A stretch of DNA of 64,000 nt from Patagioenas fasciata. Taxonomy: Eukaryota; Chordata; Aves; Columbiformes; Columbidae. The translations under genes and the position numbers were made by a program. Within the stretch, counting starts at the first letter, position 1; every line of letters begins with the position of its first letter. This document shows positions 47,036 through 60,801 of this stretch, piece by piece. Below the pieces are notes generated by a model, which worked only from the letters and a program-made list of their open reading frames with translations, was not told the origin of the DNA and ran no database searches. Location of the stretch: assembly GCF_037038585.1 (NCBI RefSeq), contig NC_092521.1:107834105-107898104 (forward strand), read 5' to 3'.

Positions 47036-47899
47036 GGGTCCATTAAGTTACATTTAATAAATATAATTCCTCAATAACTTTACTCCACTGAAACATCATT
47101 ATAAGGTGCAAACTAATTTACTTCTATTTATCAGCAAAAGTATGTCCTATAGAATTATAGAAATCTTGTGAACACCGCATTAGCAGACAGAGAATATTCA
47201 GTGTCAGGGGGTGCTTGAGCTGGAACTTCTACACCAGCTACATGTACCACAAGGATACTCTGATACACAGTAACCTGAGTGAAACAGACACCTTGGAGCT
47301 ACAACCTCCTTGGTAATATTCTAGCTTGTATTAAAAACATAATGAGTTGGTCCCTAATTTGTCCCCCACTTCATTAGTAAGTGTTATGCTTTTATAGATA
47401 CATTTAAGTCCCACATCAAAATAATTAGTTCTGTCAGGCTTTCAGTTTGCTCATTAACCTTATCAGAAGAAATTGTCCCATGTAAATGCAGAAAGAGGGT
47501 TATGTTCTTAGGGTTTTCAGTGGTGTATTACAGACAACTTACCTGAAACTATTCTACTCATTACAGCCACTTAGGAATCCCGAGGAAAATGCTTTAATGA
47601 GAAATTCTTACACAATGGAGCCTTAAATGCTCTTAGATAACCTATTTTGTTGATTTAGAAAGAAATGGCTTTTAGTGGAACATCTTTGATACAGTGTTTT
47701 GTGGTCTGTTGTTAACTCTAATGGTTTAGGGTCTAGTGGAACGTAGTTCCAAAATCTTTCAGGCTGAGAATCTCAGGGAATCTCTAGACAGAAGCTCCTG
47801 CAGAGTTTCGAAGTGCCCAGTTCTGCATTTGTTAGGTGTGTATCTTCCTTTCCACAAAGATGTCAGGTTTCAAGACATCTCGTTTAAATATATGATGTT

Positions 47900-47930
47900 A
47901 AAAAAACAAAACAAAACAAAACAAAACAAG
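47900..47930. repeat. (CAAAA)n microsatellite
   Basis: An A run followed by five ACAAA units. Simple sequence. Confidence 0.85.
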
Positions 47931-48661
47931 AAAAAATCTTATTTTGTAATTGCAGTTCTTATTCCGAGGGAGAATGTATCTGTATTTGACTGATTTATGG
48001 AACAAATAGATACTTGAAATTTCATATTTTTCCTTCAAATATATTCCTAGCTGCCATTTCTATTAGCCTTATTATGAGAGAATTATTAAGGTGTTTTATA
48101 AAGACTTAATAAGACATATTGTCTACCCTCCAGTTTAGTATTTCTATAGATAGACCAGGTAAAGGAAATACTATTCTTCCTACCACACAGATGAAGAAAA
48201 GCCATACAAAAGTCTGAGGTTAATTCATAGCTGGAGAAAATAATTATAATTCTATTTACTTCAGTGATATTTCACTGATTCAGACATTTTGGTCATCATC
48301 TTCTGTGGCTAACTGAAGACTTGCAGTATGGATGACAACAGACTCTGGACCTTCTGGAGACCTTGGCATACAAGGTATACCTTTTGGTCAACTGGTGGAG
48401 GAACGCAATTAATAATTTTTTAATCCCTATTATACTGTATTGGAATAGATGAAGATATTATTGAACCATTCTGCAGTTACAGAAAAAAAAAAAAATTGGT
48501 TAACTACTGAACGTACTGCTAGGGTTACTGAATTGTCTTCATTTAAATTCTGAGCGTCCATATGTTTAACCACTAAAGTAATTTAAAGTAATTATAATGA
48601 AAAATAATTGGATTTACCCTTTGGTGGATTTGTCTCCTGAGCCATTATGTATCCAAACTAT

Positions 48662-48681
48662 AAAAAAAAAAAAAAAAAAAG
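48662..48681. repeat. A homopolymer tract
   Basis: About 19 consecutive A. Confidence 0.85.
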
Positions 48682-49903
48682 GCAAAACAAAATGGCTAGA
48701 GATTAGTTCCAATGATCAAGTTCAGACTTCTTAACGCCTGGAGATTTAAGCATTTTTGGTCAGACATCAACTCTAAGTCCCATCTTTGCCTAACATTTTC
48801 CATTATTCAAGGAGGGGGGGGATGTTACTAAGAATGTCTACTGTTTTGCAAAAGGATCCATGACAACAGCTAATTTACAAAATATTTTCATTGTGTAATG
48901 TAGTCTCATGGTTAATATCCAGTAATATTACTGCGACAATAGCAATTTTTGGCATAAAAGTGTTATTCTTGTTCAAGTACTGCTAGCAATAAAGGCAACT
49001 ATAGCAGAAAAGAAAATGTGTCAGACCTCGGGTTCTACACAAAGTCAGGCAGTGGGACACAGCGTGGCTGTCCATGGCAGAATGCACAGTGCTTCGTGAG
49101 AGCAGTTCCCTCTGCTCTGGAAGGGAATCATGCACAGGACCATAATGTTTTGTTAACCAAAAGAGTGCCACATGCACTTTGTATAACAGATTACCTTAGC
49201 CTTGATAAGGCTAAGTGCATTTTTGCAGTCTGGTACTTATTTACCACAACTTTTGTTTCCTTTTACTCAGGCTAAGAAACATCTGACTTAGCAGTTCATT
49301 ATAGATTAATAAGATCTCATTCTAAAATGTATGCATAATATTCAATAAAACAAACTATGATCCTGTTAAGAGTTTAGTTTATCCTAAGTAGCAGCTGGCA
49401 TATGGCTTCATCGGATAAGACAGATATCTGCATTTTGGTACTGTCTTAGCCACTAGTAAGAAAGTTACTTAACCTGCTTTCCTGGAGCTCCTTATTTGCC
49501 CAGGCAACAGGATAGAGAAGACAAACCACATTCCCTAGAGCCTTGCCAACATGGCCAGAAAATGTCCTTTCTTTCCAGTCAGAATTAACCTGTGAGACAA
49601 TATAGGAACTCTCTTTGCTGCAAGACAGCCCAGCCTGAAACAAATTTTTGCATGCTTAGCTTTGAAAGTAGTGTAAACAAAGAGCCTATTTGTAACTTAA
49701 GATCTTTATCTCCAACAGAGAATGACATCAGTTAAAGAAACATTAATGTACAAGCAGCTGTAGGATTCAATTCTGCATCAAAGGTTTAATGAATTGGATT
49801 TATTTTATTTTTTTTAGCTATTGCTGAAACTTCATCCAATAATTAAAAAAAAAAAAAGTCCATTAATTAATTGAAAGGGAGTTGTTCCCATTGCATGGTT
49901 TAT

Positions 49904-50014
49904 AGACTTTCTGTATTTAGAATGCTTTGTTTTTACGACACCTACAACCTGCACGTGAGCTAGGAGGATATCTGCACAGGTCACTCACCGAAAATGTTGG
50001 AGATAAAAATGGAT
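49904..50014 (+). repeat. Diverged duplicate, copy A
   Basis: Shares with 50775-50869, in the same order and orientation, TTTAGAATG, ACACCTACA, CCTGCAC, GAGGATATCTGCA and GAGATAAAAATGGA, with small indels. The two copies are about 870 bp apart. No family is recognised. Confidence 0.7.
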
Positions 50015-50774
50015 CAGTATACACAGTTCTGACTCAGGAGCAAAAGGGGAAAAAAAAGGAACTTATGGAGCCTTAAAGCTCGGACTGAACTAGGCTGAGA
50101 CTAGACTTTGTTTGGAGCCACTCATAGGGAACATCCTGCAGTTGCAACAGTTCCGTTTATAATGCTTTATTCTATATTATAATAGGGATCATTAGATTCA
50201 TATGATTGTAACAATGAGATACCTGTCCTCTGTCTTGTGGGTATCTACCATGTGAACAACAAAATGAGTGCAGGCATTAGACATCCTGTGGCACAACTGA
50301 TTTTTACTTTGCTTTTATCTGATTGAAGATGCAAACAGCCCAGAACTTGTAGAAGACAAGGCTGGAGTATATTAACCACTAACCTCTGTTAGTGACAGCA
50401 AAGTGCTAGAGATGATAGATTTTTTTTTTTTGCTATGGTAGCTGAAAAACCAAGTCTGTCTTGTAGCTGTGTCTATGCATTCTCTAATACACAGTGTAGC
50501 ATGAGGTGGGAGATATCAACTTTTATAATCATATGGTGACTTAAGCTACACACCATCCTTGAAAACTAGTATTTAAATTTTCTCTTCCTGCAAGATGATG
50601 GCATTTCCCTGCACATAGATAAGCAAAAGCTTTGGCCAGGGATCCATGAAGTTTTCCAGGGTCTAACTCCTTTTGTGCTTTCTCCTTGTTTCAGTAACTA
50701 CTGAAATTTGTCCATCCTGGATTGACTTGTAGTTGATGCTGGTTTAGGAATGGGGAGACAAAACTGAACTTTAT

Positions 50775-50869
50775 AAGTTTTCTATATTTAGAATGGTTTA
50801 TTTTTAATGACACCTACATCCTGCACAGAAGAAAGAGGATATCTGCATGGGTCAGAGATAAAAATGGAA
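50775..50869 (+). repeat. Diverged duplicate, copy B
   Basis: Partner of 49904-50014. It lacks about 15 bases present in copy A before GAGATAAAAATGGA. The sequence between the copies shows no obvious element. Confidence 0.7.
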
Positions 50870-51381
50870 CATTTACATCCACGCACATACTGGAAATAAA
50901 ACTCCCTCCTTCCTATCCTTGACATAAACTGGTTTATAGAAGAACAATATTGAATACAGTTTATGTAGGAATAATATATGGATTCTTAGTCCTCATTACC
51001 CTCCTGGTTTTTAGATAGAGATTAAGAGCTAGTTGATCAGCTTTCAAAGCATTAACTAAAATTTGTTCTTTCCTTTCTACCTTCCAAAATATCCAGATAT
51101 ATTAAAAATTGAAAGGTCATCCAAAGTCTACATTAAAATCATTACAAATTTTGATAAATTTAGCAAAATACAATTATGACTGAAAAATGCTCTAGTATTT
51201 CCATATACTGTATCTTGTCCTAAAACCTTTGCTTTCAGTATTTTCCAGAATACACCCACAAATGTGTAAGTTCGTGATTTTAATAGAAAATCATTAAAGT
51301 CTTTTTTTTGCCCACAAAATATCAAGCTTTTAAATAATGTGTATAGAATTTCACTTTCCATATTTGACTTCTCTGGAAAAA

Positions 51382-51431
<50 letters not shown>

Positions 51432-51440
51432 GGATGGATG
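51382..51440 (+). repeat. (GATA)n microsatellite
   Basis: About twelve uninterrupted GATA units followed by GATG variants. It is the longest tetranucleotide array in the window and likely polymorphic. Confidence 0.95.
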
Positions 51441-53802
51441 AATTAATTAATGGTTTAGTGTACCATTCTGTTCTGTGGAAAAATGACAAATGGGTTTGAA
51501 AATCTTATAGCTTCCATATACTAGATGTGAATAGACATCCCTGATCTATTGGCCATCCCTTGGACAGCCCAGGCATCCAAAACCATGTCTTTGAAGATGT
51601 GTACAAACATCTCAGTTGCTCATATGTCCAGGAAATCAGTTCCTATCCATATTCTAAGATGTGAGCCTGACTTAACCAATGCCTCAGTGGTGGTAATTCT
51701 GGCATTTAAACACCTGTAGTACAAGCTGAAGTCCTATACAACCGCTCAAAACAGTTCCCTATGCCAGCAGACAGTCTTCGTCACAATGACTGTTACCTTT
51801 AAACACCACCTTATAAGCTTTGCTAAGAACAAGACTGAAGCCAAGAGCAGGTGGGAGATGACTGATAAAGCTAAATTCTCAAGCTGGGAGTATTTGTGCT
51901 GAAACTACTAAATTGCTTTGATTGTCTCTTCTGCCTCATATCAGATTTAACAGACTTGAGAGTCCACTGTGAATGAAACAATGGGAAAGCTTGCATCTAA
52001 GTTCTACCCCTCTTTCAGTCAACAAGTTAGATCTAATGGCTCCTAATACTCAGGAACCCAGGCAAGTGTTGGAAGCTATTTACATATTCATTCAACATAT
52101 ATGCAGTAAGAGAAATGGTGATTCATTCTATTAGCTGAAATATCCATAAGGGGAACATGCAGAAGGGAACAGAAACTCCTTTCATTGCTTCCATTAACCA
52201 TCTGGCAACTGAACAGACCTTGAACATGCTCAGCCTGAGACAACAGAAGAGTTCGAGAAACCGCTGCCCAAACACTTAACAAATCCCAGGAGCCAAGGAG
52301 TGGGGTCACAACCTTTTTGCTCATCTCCTTGGGATCTTACCTCTGTACCTCTCTGCTGAAACAGCTTGGGAAGTGTTATAGAAATCATCTGTGCCTGAGC
52401 AGGGAGGGGAGAACAGTGGCAACCAGAATGAGGGAGCACTAACACCCCAAACAAGCCGACATGGTTTTGTGGAGCTGAATTGAAACAAAAGCCTGGTGTC
52501 ATCCCAGCTTGGACTAAGTCTTAGGAAGGAGGAACTTAGCCCCCTTAGCACCCACCACAGCAACTTTGACACTTCAGCTGCAGAGGGTTCCCAGTGCTGA
52601 AGATGGAGATGAGATTTCCTCATGCTTCATCCATGCCCTTCTTCAGCTGTCATTCTTTCTTGTATAAACTTGAAATCTCTAAATCAGATTGTTCCTTTTA
52701 TTTTGTATTCCTTTCATTTGCTTCCCTAATTAATTTTCCTGTGCTGAAAAGGACTGTGACATTCTTGACTAAATCAGTAGAAAATACCTTGCTGCTTCAC
52801 AGATGCATTCAAATCGCATGTGTGAATTTATGAGAGTGGGTGACTTGGACAACTATAAAGAAAAGCTGAATTATTTTCAGTTTTGAAAATAAATGGGAAC
52901 TTGAATCATCCCTCCCTGAATATTTTTTTTACTATTTCATTTTTTTTCTAACAAATCTGCCAATTATTACAATGCTGTAATTCTTTACAAAACAATAAAA
53001 TGTAATTAAATGCCCATAAGCTTTGTTAGTAAAATGAAACATCTTGCCCTAGAATTAAAGACAGGGGTCTGATCTGACTCTATATGCACATGCACATCCT
53101 TTTGTGTGCTACCAAAATGAGCATGCATGCAGAATATTATTTGTTGCCCAGCAGAGTACATAATGAGGGGAGTCTACCTCCTCCAGTAAGAGAATCAATG
53201 TTTCAGAGGTTTCTTCATTAAATTTGCATGTTGTGCAGAAATAACTTGTTTAAAAAACTATGTGACTAGATGTGTGGTGTATGGGAGAGTAAACCTATCC
53301 CAAACCTAGGTGATGAACTCCATATTCCTCTCACAGACTGTGCAGCTAGTGGGTGGGACTTGAGATGGAAGACAGACACACAGTTCTGCTTTCCGTCAAC
53401 TTAGCTTGAGAGGAAAGGAGACCATGCTGCATGGTTGGGGGAATAAAGCAGAGAGTGTGCAAGGGAGAAGTGTTCCTGGCAGGCAGCGGCTGGGAATATA
53501 AACTGATGCTCCAACTGATCCTGTTACTCCAGAAGAGTACTACACAGGCAGGACACAAGGTCAGTGCAAAGAGGAATAAAAGCATGTTGACTTGGCCAGA
53601 GTTTTGCTGAATAGAGGGCTGGTGCTCTCATCCTCCAGTTGTTCTCTCATTTCTGAGGCTGATTTAGGAAGGCAGCATGTCCACCTTTGGGTGAAAGGAG
53701 CAACTCACATTACTCTTAGAGGAACAAACACTGGGTCTCTAAGCAATGCTTATGGAAAATACTGAAAGTTGATTTCATTCCAGTTGCAAGCTGTGTTAAT
53801 GT

Positions 53803-53821
53803 TCTTGTTGTTGTTGTTGTT
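53803..53821 (+). repeat. (GTT)n microsatellite
   Basis: Six TTG units within a CTTG..TTGTTC context. Simple sequence. Confidence 0.8.
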
Positions 53822-55850
53822 CTAAGTTATGGACCTCATTTAAGAGCTTTATACGTTTGTCACTATTTACCCTCCTTGCTCTCACCAATCATATGCTTCA
53901 AGAACAATATCGAGGTGTTTTGATTAGTTTACTCTTAATTTACTTCATGCAATTACTAAATATGTGTTCCCAGGAACAAATATTGGCATAGCTTTCTTGA
54001 GTCCCACGCCAAAGGCAAGGGAAGTATAATTCTACAGAAGCAAACTGATGTACTAAGATCAAGATTCACAAATGGAGAGGGGAAAATTGCAGACAGCACT
54101 AACAACTTAATGGCATAAGCAAGGTGCCTACTCAACAGCATGTCCTTAGAATAGATGTTCCTTGTTGTACACGATTCACAGAGGTCAGATTTTTCTCACT
54201 ACACATATTTGGTGACAAGGGGGGATCCTGGCTGCGGACCAGGCTGTAAGAACTCCAACTGCTTCTCTTCTTTGAACGTATTTGCTTTCATGTTGCAGAA
54301 ACCACTATCCTCTAATCTGCACTCAGCATTTTCATTAAGTTATAGCATATGACATTTCAAGCACTTAAGAAGCCCATATGATAGCCTTCTTTCTCTAACA
54401 ACAAAATAGATAACACTCCTCTTGCACTTCTTCACACTCTCCCAGATGTTTCCTCACCAGTTATGAATTTCACGGCCTTTGTTTCGATTCCCTCTCAGGT
54501 GGGTCACCGCCCCATTAAAACTGGTATTCATGTTTCCTTTGAGGCCTATCCTAAGGTAGTTGATTGTCCCAATCTATGTATTTAAATGCACAGTTCAATC
54601 AATGGCTTCCCAAGTATTTTCTATCTATTACTTCCTTCTCTTGTTCTCTGTCCATTTCTGTGTCTCCCCTTCTATGCCTCACAATGCCTTCTGTTTTACC
54701 TTTATTATCAATTTGTTTATCGTCAGGTTCTCACCCAAACTGTACCTCTGCCCTGGATCATCTGCTTTTCTGGTTACTTTGATTTTGATCCTTTTTCACA
54801 TTTAATCAATGCTTGCCATTTTCTAACACGATTCTTGATCTTTGCACCATCATGACAGTAGAATAAAAAAATGCCTCTTGGCAAGGTGCTTATAACAGGT
54901 AAAAGATTTATCTTGACAGAAAGTCCATTTCTCTGCCCCTCTTTTGTTCTCAGTGTTTTTTGAAAAATCTCATCATTTTAACAGCAACAAAAAATAACTC
55001 TGTGAAACTGTTGCACTGCATGTCAAGGTCAAAATGACCAAAATCAGGATACAGCTGTAAAATTAGCTGATATGTTTCCTAACATAACATTTATTTTTAG
55101 ATCTAATTATTTTTATTTGCAAATGTGTTCATAAATCAAGCAAATGACACTTACTAAATCACTCTCGTATAAGGAATCTATTTGCCAAGATACTTGTTTC
55201 ATATTTCTGTTGTTCATAAGCCCTTTTATTTAGCATCTTAAATGCAAGTATTCCTAATGCTTTAAAGAATACATGATTCAAAATGCTGGGCCAAACTCTG
55301 AGTCCTTGATTCTTCCTGAACAACTCTTGTCATCCCAAATAAAAAGGGAGCTACTAAAGGTTATACTAAATATTAATAAAAGATGTCACAACACTGTCCA
55401 ATAAATTGTACTTAAAGTGTTTGCCATCCGCAAAGTTATCACCACTGACCCAATATAAGCACACTCTTGACAGAAACTACATTTAAAGTGTCCTGCTTAT
55501 AAGCTTTGATTTTGAGAACAAAAGAGTGTCCATGTAAACTCCCATCTTTGTTTAATGTATATACACACACTAAACAACCACATTGGTACTTGCAGAGTGA
55601 GGCTATTCACAAAGTAAGAAATACATTAAAAACCTATTTTTTTGAGCTTGCATTCTTTTCTTTATGCTCTTAGTCTCCAAAAAGCAAATAACATGGGCCG
55701 TGGAGTTTATCATTTAGTCCAGCATTGTACACTACAAGTTGGTTTGAATCATTAGAGGGCAAATGCTAAGCCCCTGTGTCATCTCAGGGAAAGAGCTGTC
55801 TGTGCTTCGTGTACCTCACATGGTACACACATTTCCAGCTCAGAATAATC

Positions 55851-55868
55851 CCTATAGAATTCTATAGG
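55851..55868. repeat. Perfect 18-base palindrome
   Basis: CCTATAGAATTCTATAGG equals its own reverse complement. A second small inverted pair (GTGTACC..GGTACAC) lies 23 bases upstream. No function inferred. Confidence 0.85.
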
Positions 55869-56936
55869 AGGCAAGGGAAACACAGCAATGGAAGTGGCCT
55901 TTTACAATGCCAAACAATCCACAAGTGCTCATGTGAAAATCAACACATTCCAGTGAAAAAGGGCTTGCCTGCTTTGCTTGAGACAGCATAGGAGCCAAAT
56001 TTTTATTCTAAACCATAAAAGCTGACATTGTCTTTTCCTACCCCCTTCCCCCAAGACAAGGAAAAGCTCTAAATGGTTACAATTGTCTTTTCTCACACCG
56101 CTGAAAATCCAGATTTTCAACTGTCTGCCATCTGTATGAACCAGAGTGTGAGGGATTCAGGCATTTAGACAAGAAGTTGCCACTGTTTTTCTAGTTTAGT
56201 ACCCAATGAATTGACAATTTAGGACAGTGGTTATTGGCTAGACTCTTAATGCTCTGGATTTCTTGAGCAAAGACTGCAAAGATTTAAAAAATAGTCACAC
56301 TTTTCCCTTCCTGATTGGAATAGTCTTGCCCTGATGGATGAACTCATCCAACAATAGCCTTCAACATTCCAGTGAAACATCCATGGCACAAAGTTATTGC
56401 AAGGATTCTGAACAGCAAAAAAAAGAAACTTAGCAGATCACACATATTCTACCCTACACGATGTCAATGTGTTTTAATGGGAGCAGATAGCTCAGCATGA
56501 ATGTTGTCAGTTTTATCCACAGAATACTTCAGAATGTCAGGAGAGACCCAAAACAATGAAGCTAAGCCAGTTTAAATTCATCATCACCCTATTCAAAATT
56601 TCTGGTCTTTTCAATTAGTTAATTGTTGTCTGTATTACCAGAGCTTTGAATAAAGACTGCTTAGATTAGTATTTCATCCTCTAGACTTGAGTCTCCTGTG
56701 GCCTGCAAAACATGTATATATATTTTAAGAGTGGTGTACCATCATGAAGGCAAAAATCAGTGAAAGACTTCATCAAAAGACATTGAAAAATTAGGAGTGA
56801 TGCAGTTTGTTTATGTGCTATGTATTTCTCTTTGAGAGCCTGTCCATCCAAAATGACCATTATTGGCCCTCCAGAATAAATGGTAATTCCCAAATATCTG
56901 TCTCCTTGCTATACTCTGTAAAAACTGTTCTACTTA

Positions 56937-56954
56937 AAAAAAAAAAAAAAAAAT
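56937..56954. repeat. A homopolymer tract
   Basis: About 17 A followed by TAAAGC. Confidence 0.85.
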
Positions 56955-59900
56955 AAAGCAATCGGATGTTTATTTCCAACAAAACCAAAAAAAAATCTTT
57001 CACTTCCAACAGAATCAAAGCAAAATTCATTATGATGTTGACTTGCTCTAGAAGTAAAGAAAATGGTGTTAAATTTATATCCTTACAAATAAAATGGATA
57101 ATTAGGAAATTATTTTTATTTATTACACATACATGAGTAAACCCCCAGCATCTGACAAAACAGTGATTATCTGAATAAATCAGATGCCCATATTTAGTTA
57201 CAGACTGGATGTTTTACTCTGATTTAAACATTTTGGCCATACTATCAAAAAACGGAAATAGTGCTGTGAGTTATGTGACTGATCAACATAACGTGGAACA
57301 GTTGGACTGAGTATAACAAACATGTCTAGAAATAATTTATCTAGGCTATTGTTCAAATATGTAAACAAATGCAACAGTTTACAAATAATTTACTAGTCAT
57401 TGAGTGTAAACTGTAGTTGGACATACTCTCCAGGTCAAACTGAGCTGCACAAGATAAGGACAAGCTGAGAAAAAGATCCTCTCCAAGATCAAGGCTGACA
57501 GGCAGTCCTGGAAGGGCTCTAACTTGCATCCCTCTGTGGATTACTGCAGATCAGTGTGGTGTTTCAGACAAAAAGTCCTCTCTCTATCTTACTCACTTAA
57601 AAGACGTCAGAAACAGGAATATACATATATACATAAATATATACACAGCTCATTTTACTCACCACTGAGTGCTAATTCTCATTCTGATTCTCATTCCTTT
57701 CATACACAGTCAATTTGGCTTTTTGGCAAACAAGTAAAACAAAGGTATTCTGAAAGCTTCAATTCTGAAAGCTTCAATTCTGCCTATAGAATATATATCA
57801 TATTTTTTCATGGTATATGTATATTTCTGGCTTCTGGCTTCAAGTCCTAGTCCCATAGCTTTGTGAAGCTCTGTAAAATAATCAAGAAGGTAAGTCTTTC
57901 ACTTTATGGTCTGCTAGTGCCTCTTTTTATAAACAGATTAATTTTACTTCATGGTAGTCTAAAGCTAAAATGTTTCAAGATTATAATTCCCTCAGGTGAC
58001 GCTCCAGTGATCACCTTAACATGCTAAAGTTCTTTTTGTATTTTAACACATTTCCAGGTATTGTGCAAAGTAAATTGCAGGATCTTGTTAATGCTCATTC
58101 AGCCATCAGTAAATACTTAGCTCTGACTTCTCTCTCAATAGTATCAATGTTATATTTTTTTTTGAAGCACAAGACTTTAGAGTGAAAACTCATTTCTTTA
58201 CTACTAATAACCCTTTATCATCATCCTCCTCAGCCAAATCTGAACCAGACATATTGAATTTTGTAGCTTCTGCGTCTCCTTAGTCCTAACGCAAACATAG
58301 TGGCCCTCCTTTCTTAGGCTATAAGGTGCAGTAGCTACCATAATCCTTGAAAAGTCCTGATGCAAAGGAATCATTCCTAGCTCTCACCAGACCATATCCC
58401 TTGCCCTCAGAAGAGCTGGTGGGAACACTGCTTTGTGGTGATCACAAAATCTTAGAGCAGTCCCATCTCTCCCCTAGCATAGCTGCAAGGAAACAAGATA
58501 GTGTCATTTCTTTCACATGTATTTTCAAATTAGGAAAAAAAAAATAAAATAAAAAAAGCCCATGAAAGAGGTTATTGTGAACATTGCTTGCTCCTTGATT
58601 TCAGATCCAAGCCTTGCTGTATTCAGTAAGGGGAATATCAGGAGGACTTCTTCTTTCTCTCTAGGAACCTGTGCAGAGCAAGATGCCCATATGGAGGGTG
58701 TCTAGTCAAACAATTTGAGAATCAAACTATTTAGGGAATTTTTATGGTTACTTGTCTTCACCTACTCCCTCTTGAAAAAAAGTCACTGTCAGGTGCACTC
58801 TTCTTGTAATTGTTCCTTTCCAGAAACATTGTTTATGGGCTTCTCAGAAGCAGAAAGTTGCCTCTCCAGCTCTGAAATGTCTTTTCAAGAGACTACCTCG
58901 AAATAGTGCAAATGTGAATTTATCTTTTCAGTATCAGCAGTAAGCCACATTTGTTTACTCTTCTCCCACTTCCAAGAGAAAGAAACTAACTTTGTTCTGA
59001 GTTTCTTTTTCATCTTGTTATTTTCTTCTTATCAGAAAATGTCTGAACTGCCATTTCGGATGTGTTTTGGACTTGCAGTAAATAAAAAATAAAGAACAAA
59101 ACTGGGGAAACAAAAAAACCCCATCTTCATGGTCCTTTTTTTCTCCCATTACTACAAAGGGCTACTGGCTAACAACTCCACTGGTGTTACTAGCCATTAT
59201 CACATACTATAAGAACATACTAGAAAAACAATATTTTACTGCATAGCCCCTTGTCTTTATGCTTAACTACATATTGATACTAAAGCCTACCACTACCAGA
59301 CCTGTCCATTTACTGATTTGTTGGAACAGATTAACTTACCTTTGACCCCCATCTTGTTAAATTTTCAGTGTACAGTTGGTATTTATCTGTTATTATCATG
59401 AAAGAAAGACTAAGAATATCTGACACAAGAAATTTCTCCTGCAGTTAAGCTTGATTGCTGTGTAGCCTGGTGCTTGGGAAATCATTTCTAGGAACAGACA
59501 TGTCAACAAAACCTAAGGATTTAAATAACTAGAAGATGTAAAAATTATACAAATGCTGAATGTAAATTCATTTATACATGGGAATAAATATTCCTCAAAT
59601 ATTTTTGCAACTGTTGCCTCTAGTTGTTAGCTTCTGTCAGCACAGCAGAGAAAACACATGTGAAAGAGTAAAGTGCTAAGAATTAATTATCAGCTGAATT
59701 CTGAGTGGAGAAATCTTCACTGCTCTCTGCATTTCAGATCAAGTGCATTGCGTGCATTTGACAAAGCATTTAGAAAAACACTGTTAGTGTAGCTGCAAAG
59801 CAATTAGAAGAGATGCTGTAAGCTGCAGTCACTCATCGGGCTGAGGAGATATCCTTGTTTTGTGCCAGAGGGTGATTACAAAACTTCTGCAGTAAATGAT

Positions 59901-60508
59901 AATCTACCAAGACTGCCATTCTTCTGGCAGTCATGGTGTCTACCACAGACGACAGAGTTATTCTTTGGGCAAATGGATGTGTAGGAAGCAAGGAATTCCT
60001 GAGTGGTCCTAAACTATTGAAATAAATGATTGCAAGGTGTCCTTTCAGCCAAAAGGGATCACACGGAGTAGCATCATAGCATTCCTAGCCTGCTTTCTGG
60101 CTGCAAAATTGTCTTGCTCAGGTACAGCTTCGACTCATTGTTCTTCCAGAAAATAACCTCATCCAACTATTAAGCCTTCTTAGAAGCAGTGCTGCAGGGA
60201 AACCGGTGAGAGTTGAGAAGAACTGTGAGTTTTCTCTGAGTGCTATTAAGCTCACTAAAAGAAGACAGTAGAAGAATAAAAGCTTTGAGACAGTTTCCAT
60301 CCATCTCTGCTTGCCTAAGAGTTCATCCTAAAGTCTTGGGCTTTTATTCCTGGCAATCCAAACATGCTCTTCACTCTCAAACACTAAAGGTTTGGGGACT
60401 GGGGAGAGGAAACAACTTTAAAGAAATCCATCATTGATAACACTTCTAGTACAATTTCCATCTACTCTGCCACTGACATTTTTTGGTAAGCTAGTGATAA
60501 GAATAAAT

Positions 60509-60516
60509 GTATAAAC
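60509..60516 (+). repeat. Left 8-bp target-site duplication of the hAT element
   Basis: GTATAAAC, repeated exactly at 63650-63657. Eight bases is the standard hAT target duplication length. Confidence 0.9.
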
Positions 60517-60670
60517 CACGGCTGGCAAACACAAGGCCCACAGGCCAAATCCAACCCTCCACCTTCTTTTATCCGGCCCAGCACTTTGTTTCTACCTGGC
60601 GGCAGTGCTGAGCTCCTAGTCCCTCTGCTCCTGCCAGTGTGCTGGTCACATGCGCAGCTTGTGTGGCACG

Positions 60671-60801
60671 TGTGCAGCGTGTGTGACATGTGTGAAGTGC
60701 ATGACGTGTGCAGCAAGTGACACGTGTGCAGCGTGTGTGACATGTGTGAGGTGTATGACATGTGCAGCAAGTGACACATGTGCAGTGTTTGTGACACATG
60801 T
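60671..60801 (+). repeat. 54-bp minisatellite within the hAT element
   Basis: Two full units (60671-60724, 60725-60778) and a partial third starting TGTGCAGTG. Each unit begins TGTGCAGCGTGTGTGACATG. The units differ at a few sites, all transition-like. The subrepeats GTGTGACATGTG and GTGCAGC suggest growth from a shorter GTG-rich motif. Because 54 is a multiple of three, both strands stay open and give cysteine- or histidine-rich repeat peptides. Confidence 0.92.

Larger units (their letters stand above)
47036..60516. other. Long AT-rich non-coding stretch
   Basis: More than 13 kb without a gene or recognised mobile element. It contains (CAAAA)n at 47900-47930, A runs at 48662-48681 and 56937-56954, a GATA microsatellite at 51382-51440, and a GTT repeat at 53803-53821. 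It also holds the diverged duplicate pair at 49904 and 50775, a 21-base hairpin at 49195-49215 and an 18-base perfect palindrome at 55851-55868. Open frames (for example 57524-57850) look fortuitous. Confidence 0.45.

Noticed and set aside
52230..52623. Minus-strand open frames ending near an AGAG/GTAAGA donor
   Set aside because: The donor is good but there is no convincing pyrimidine tract and acceptor upstream, and two frames are open at once. Insufficient for an exon call.
55851..55868. Perfect 18-base palindrome as a possible regulatory operator
   Set aside because: Palindromes of this length can arise by chance in 64 kb and it contains an EcoRI-like core only. There is no neighbouring gene or repeat of the site.
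57749..57783. Tandem duplication of TCTGAAAGCTTCAAT as a possible array
   Set aside because: Only two copies. Simple slippage is sufficient, with no spacer structure of a CRISPR or satellite.
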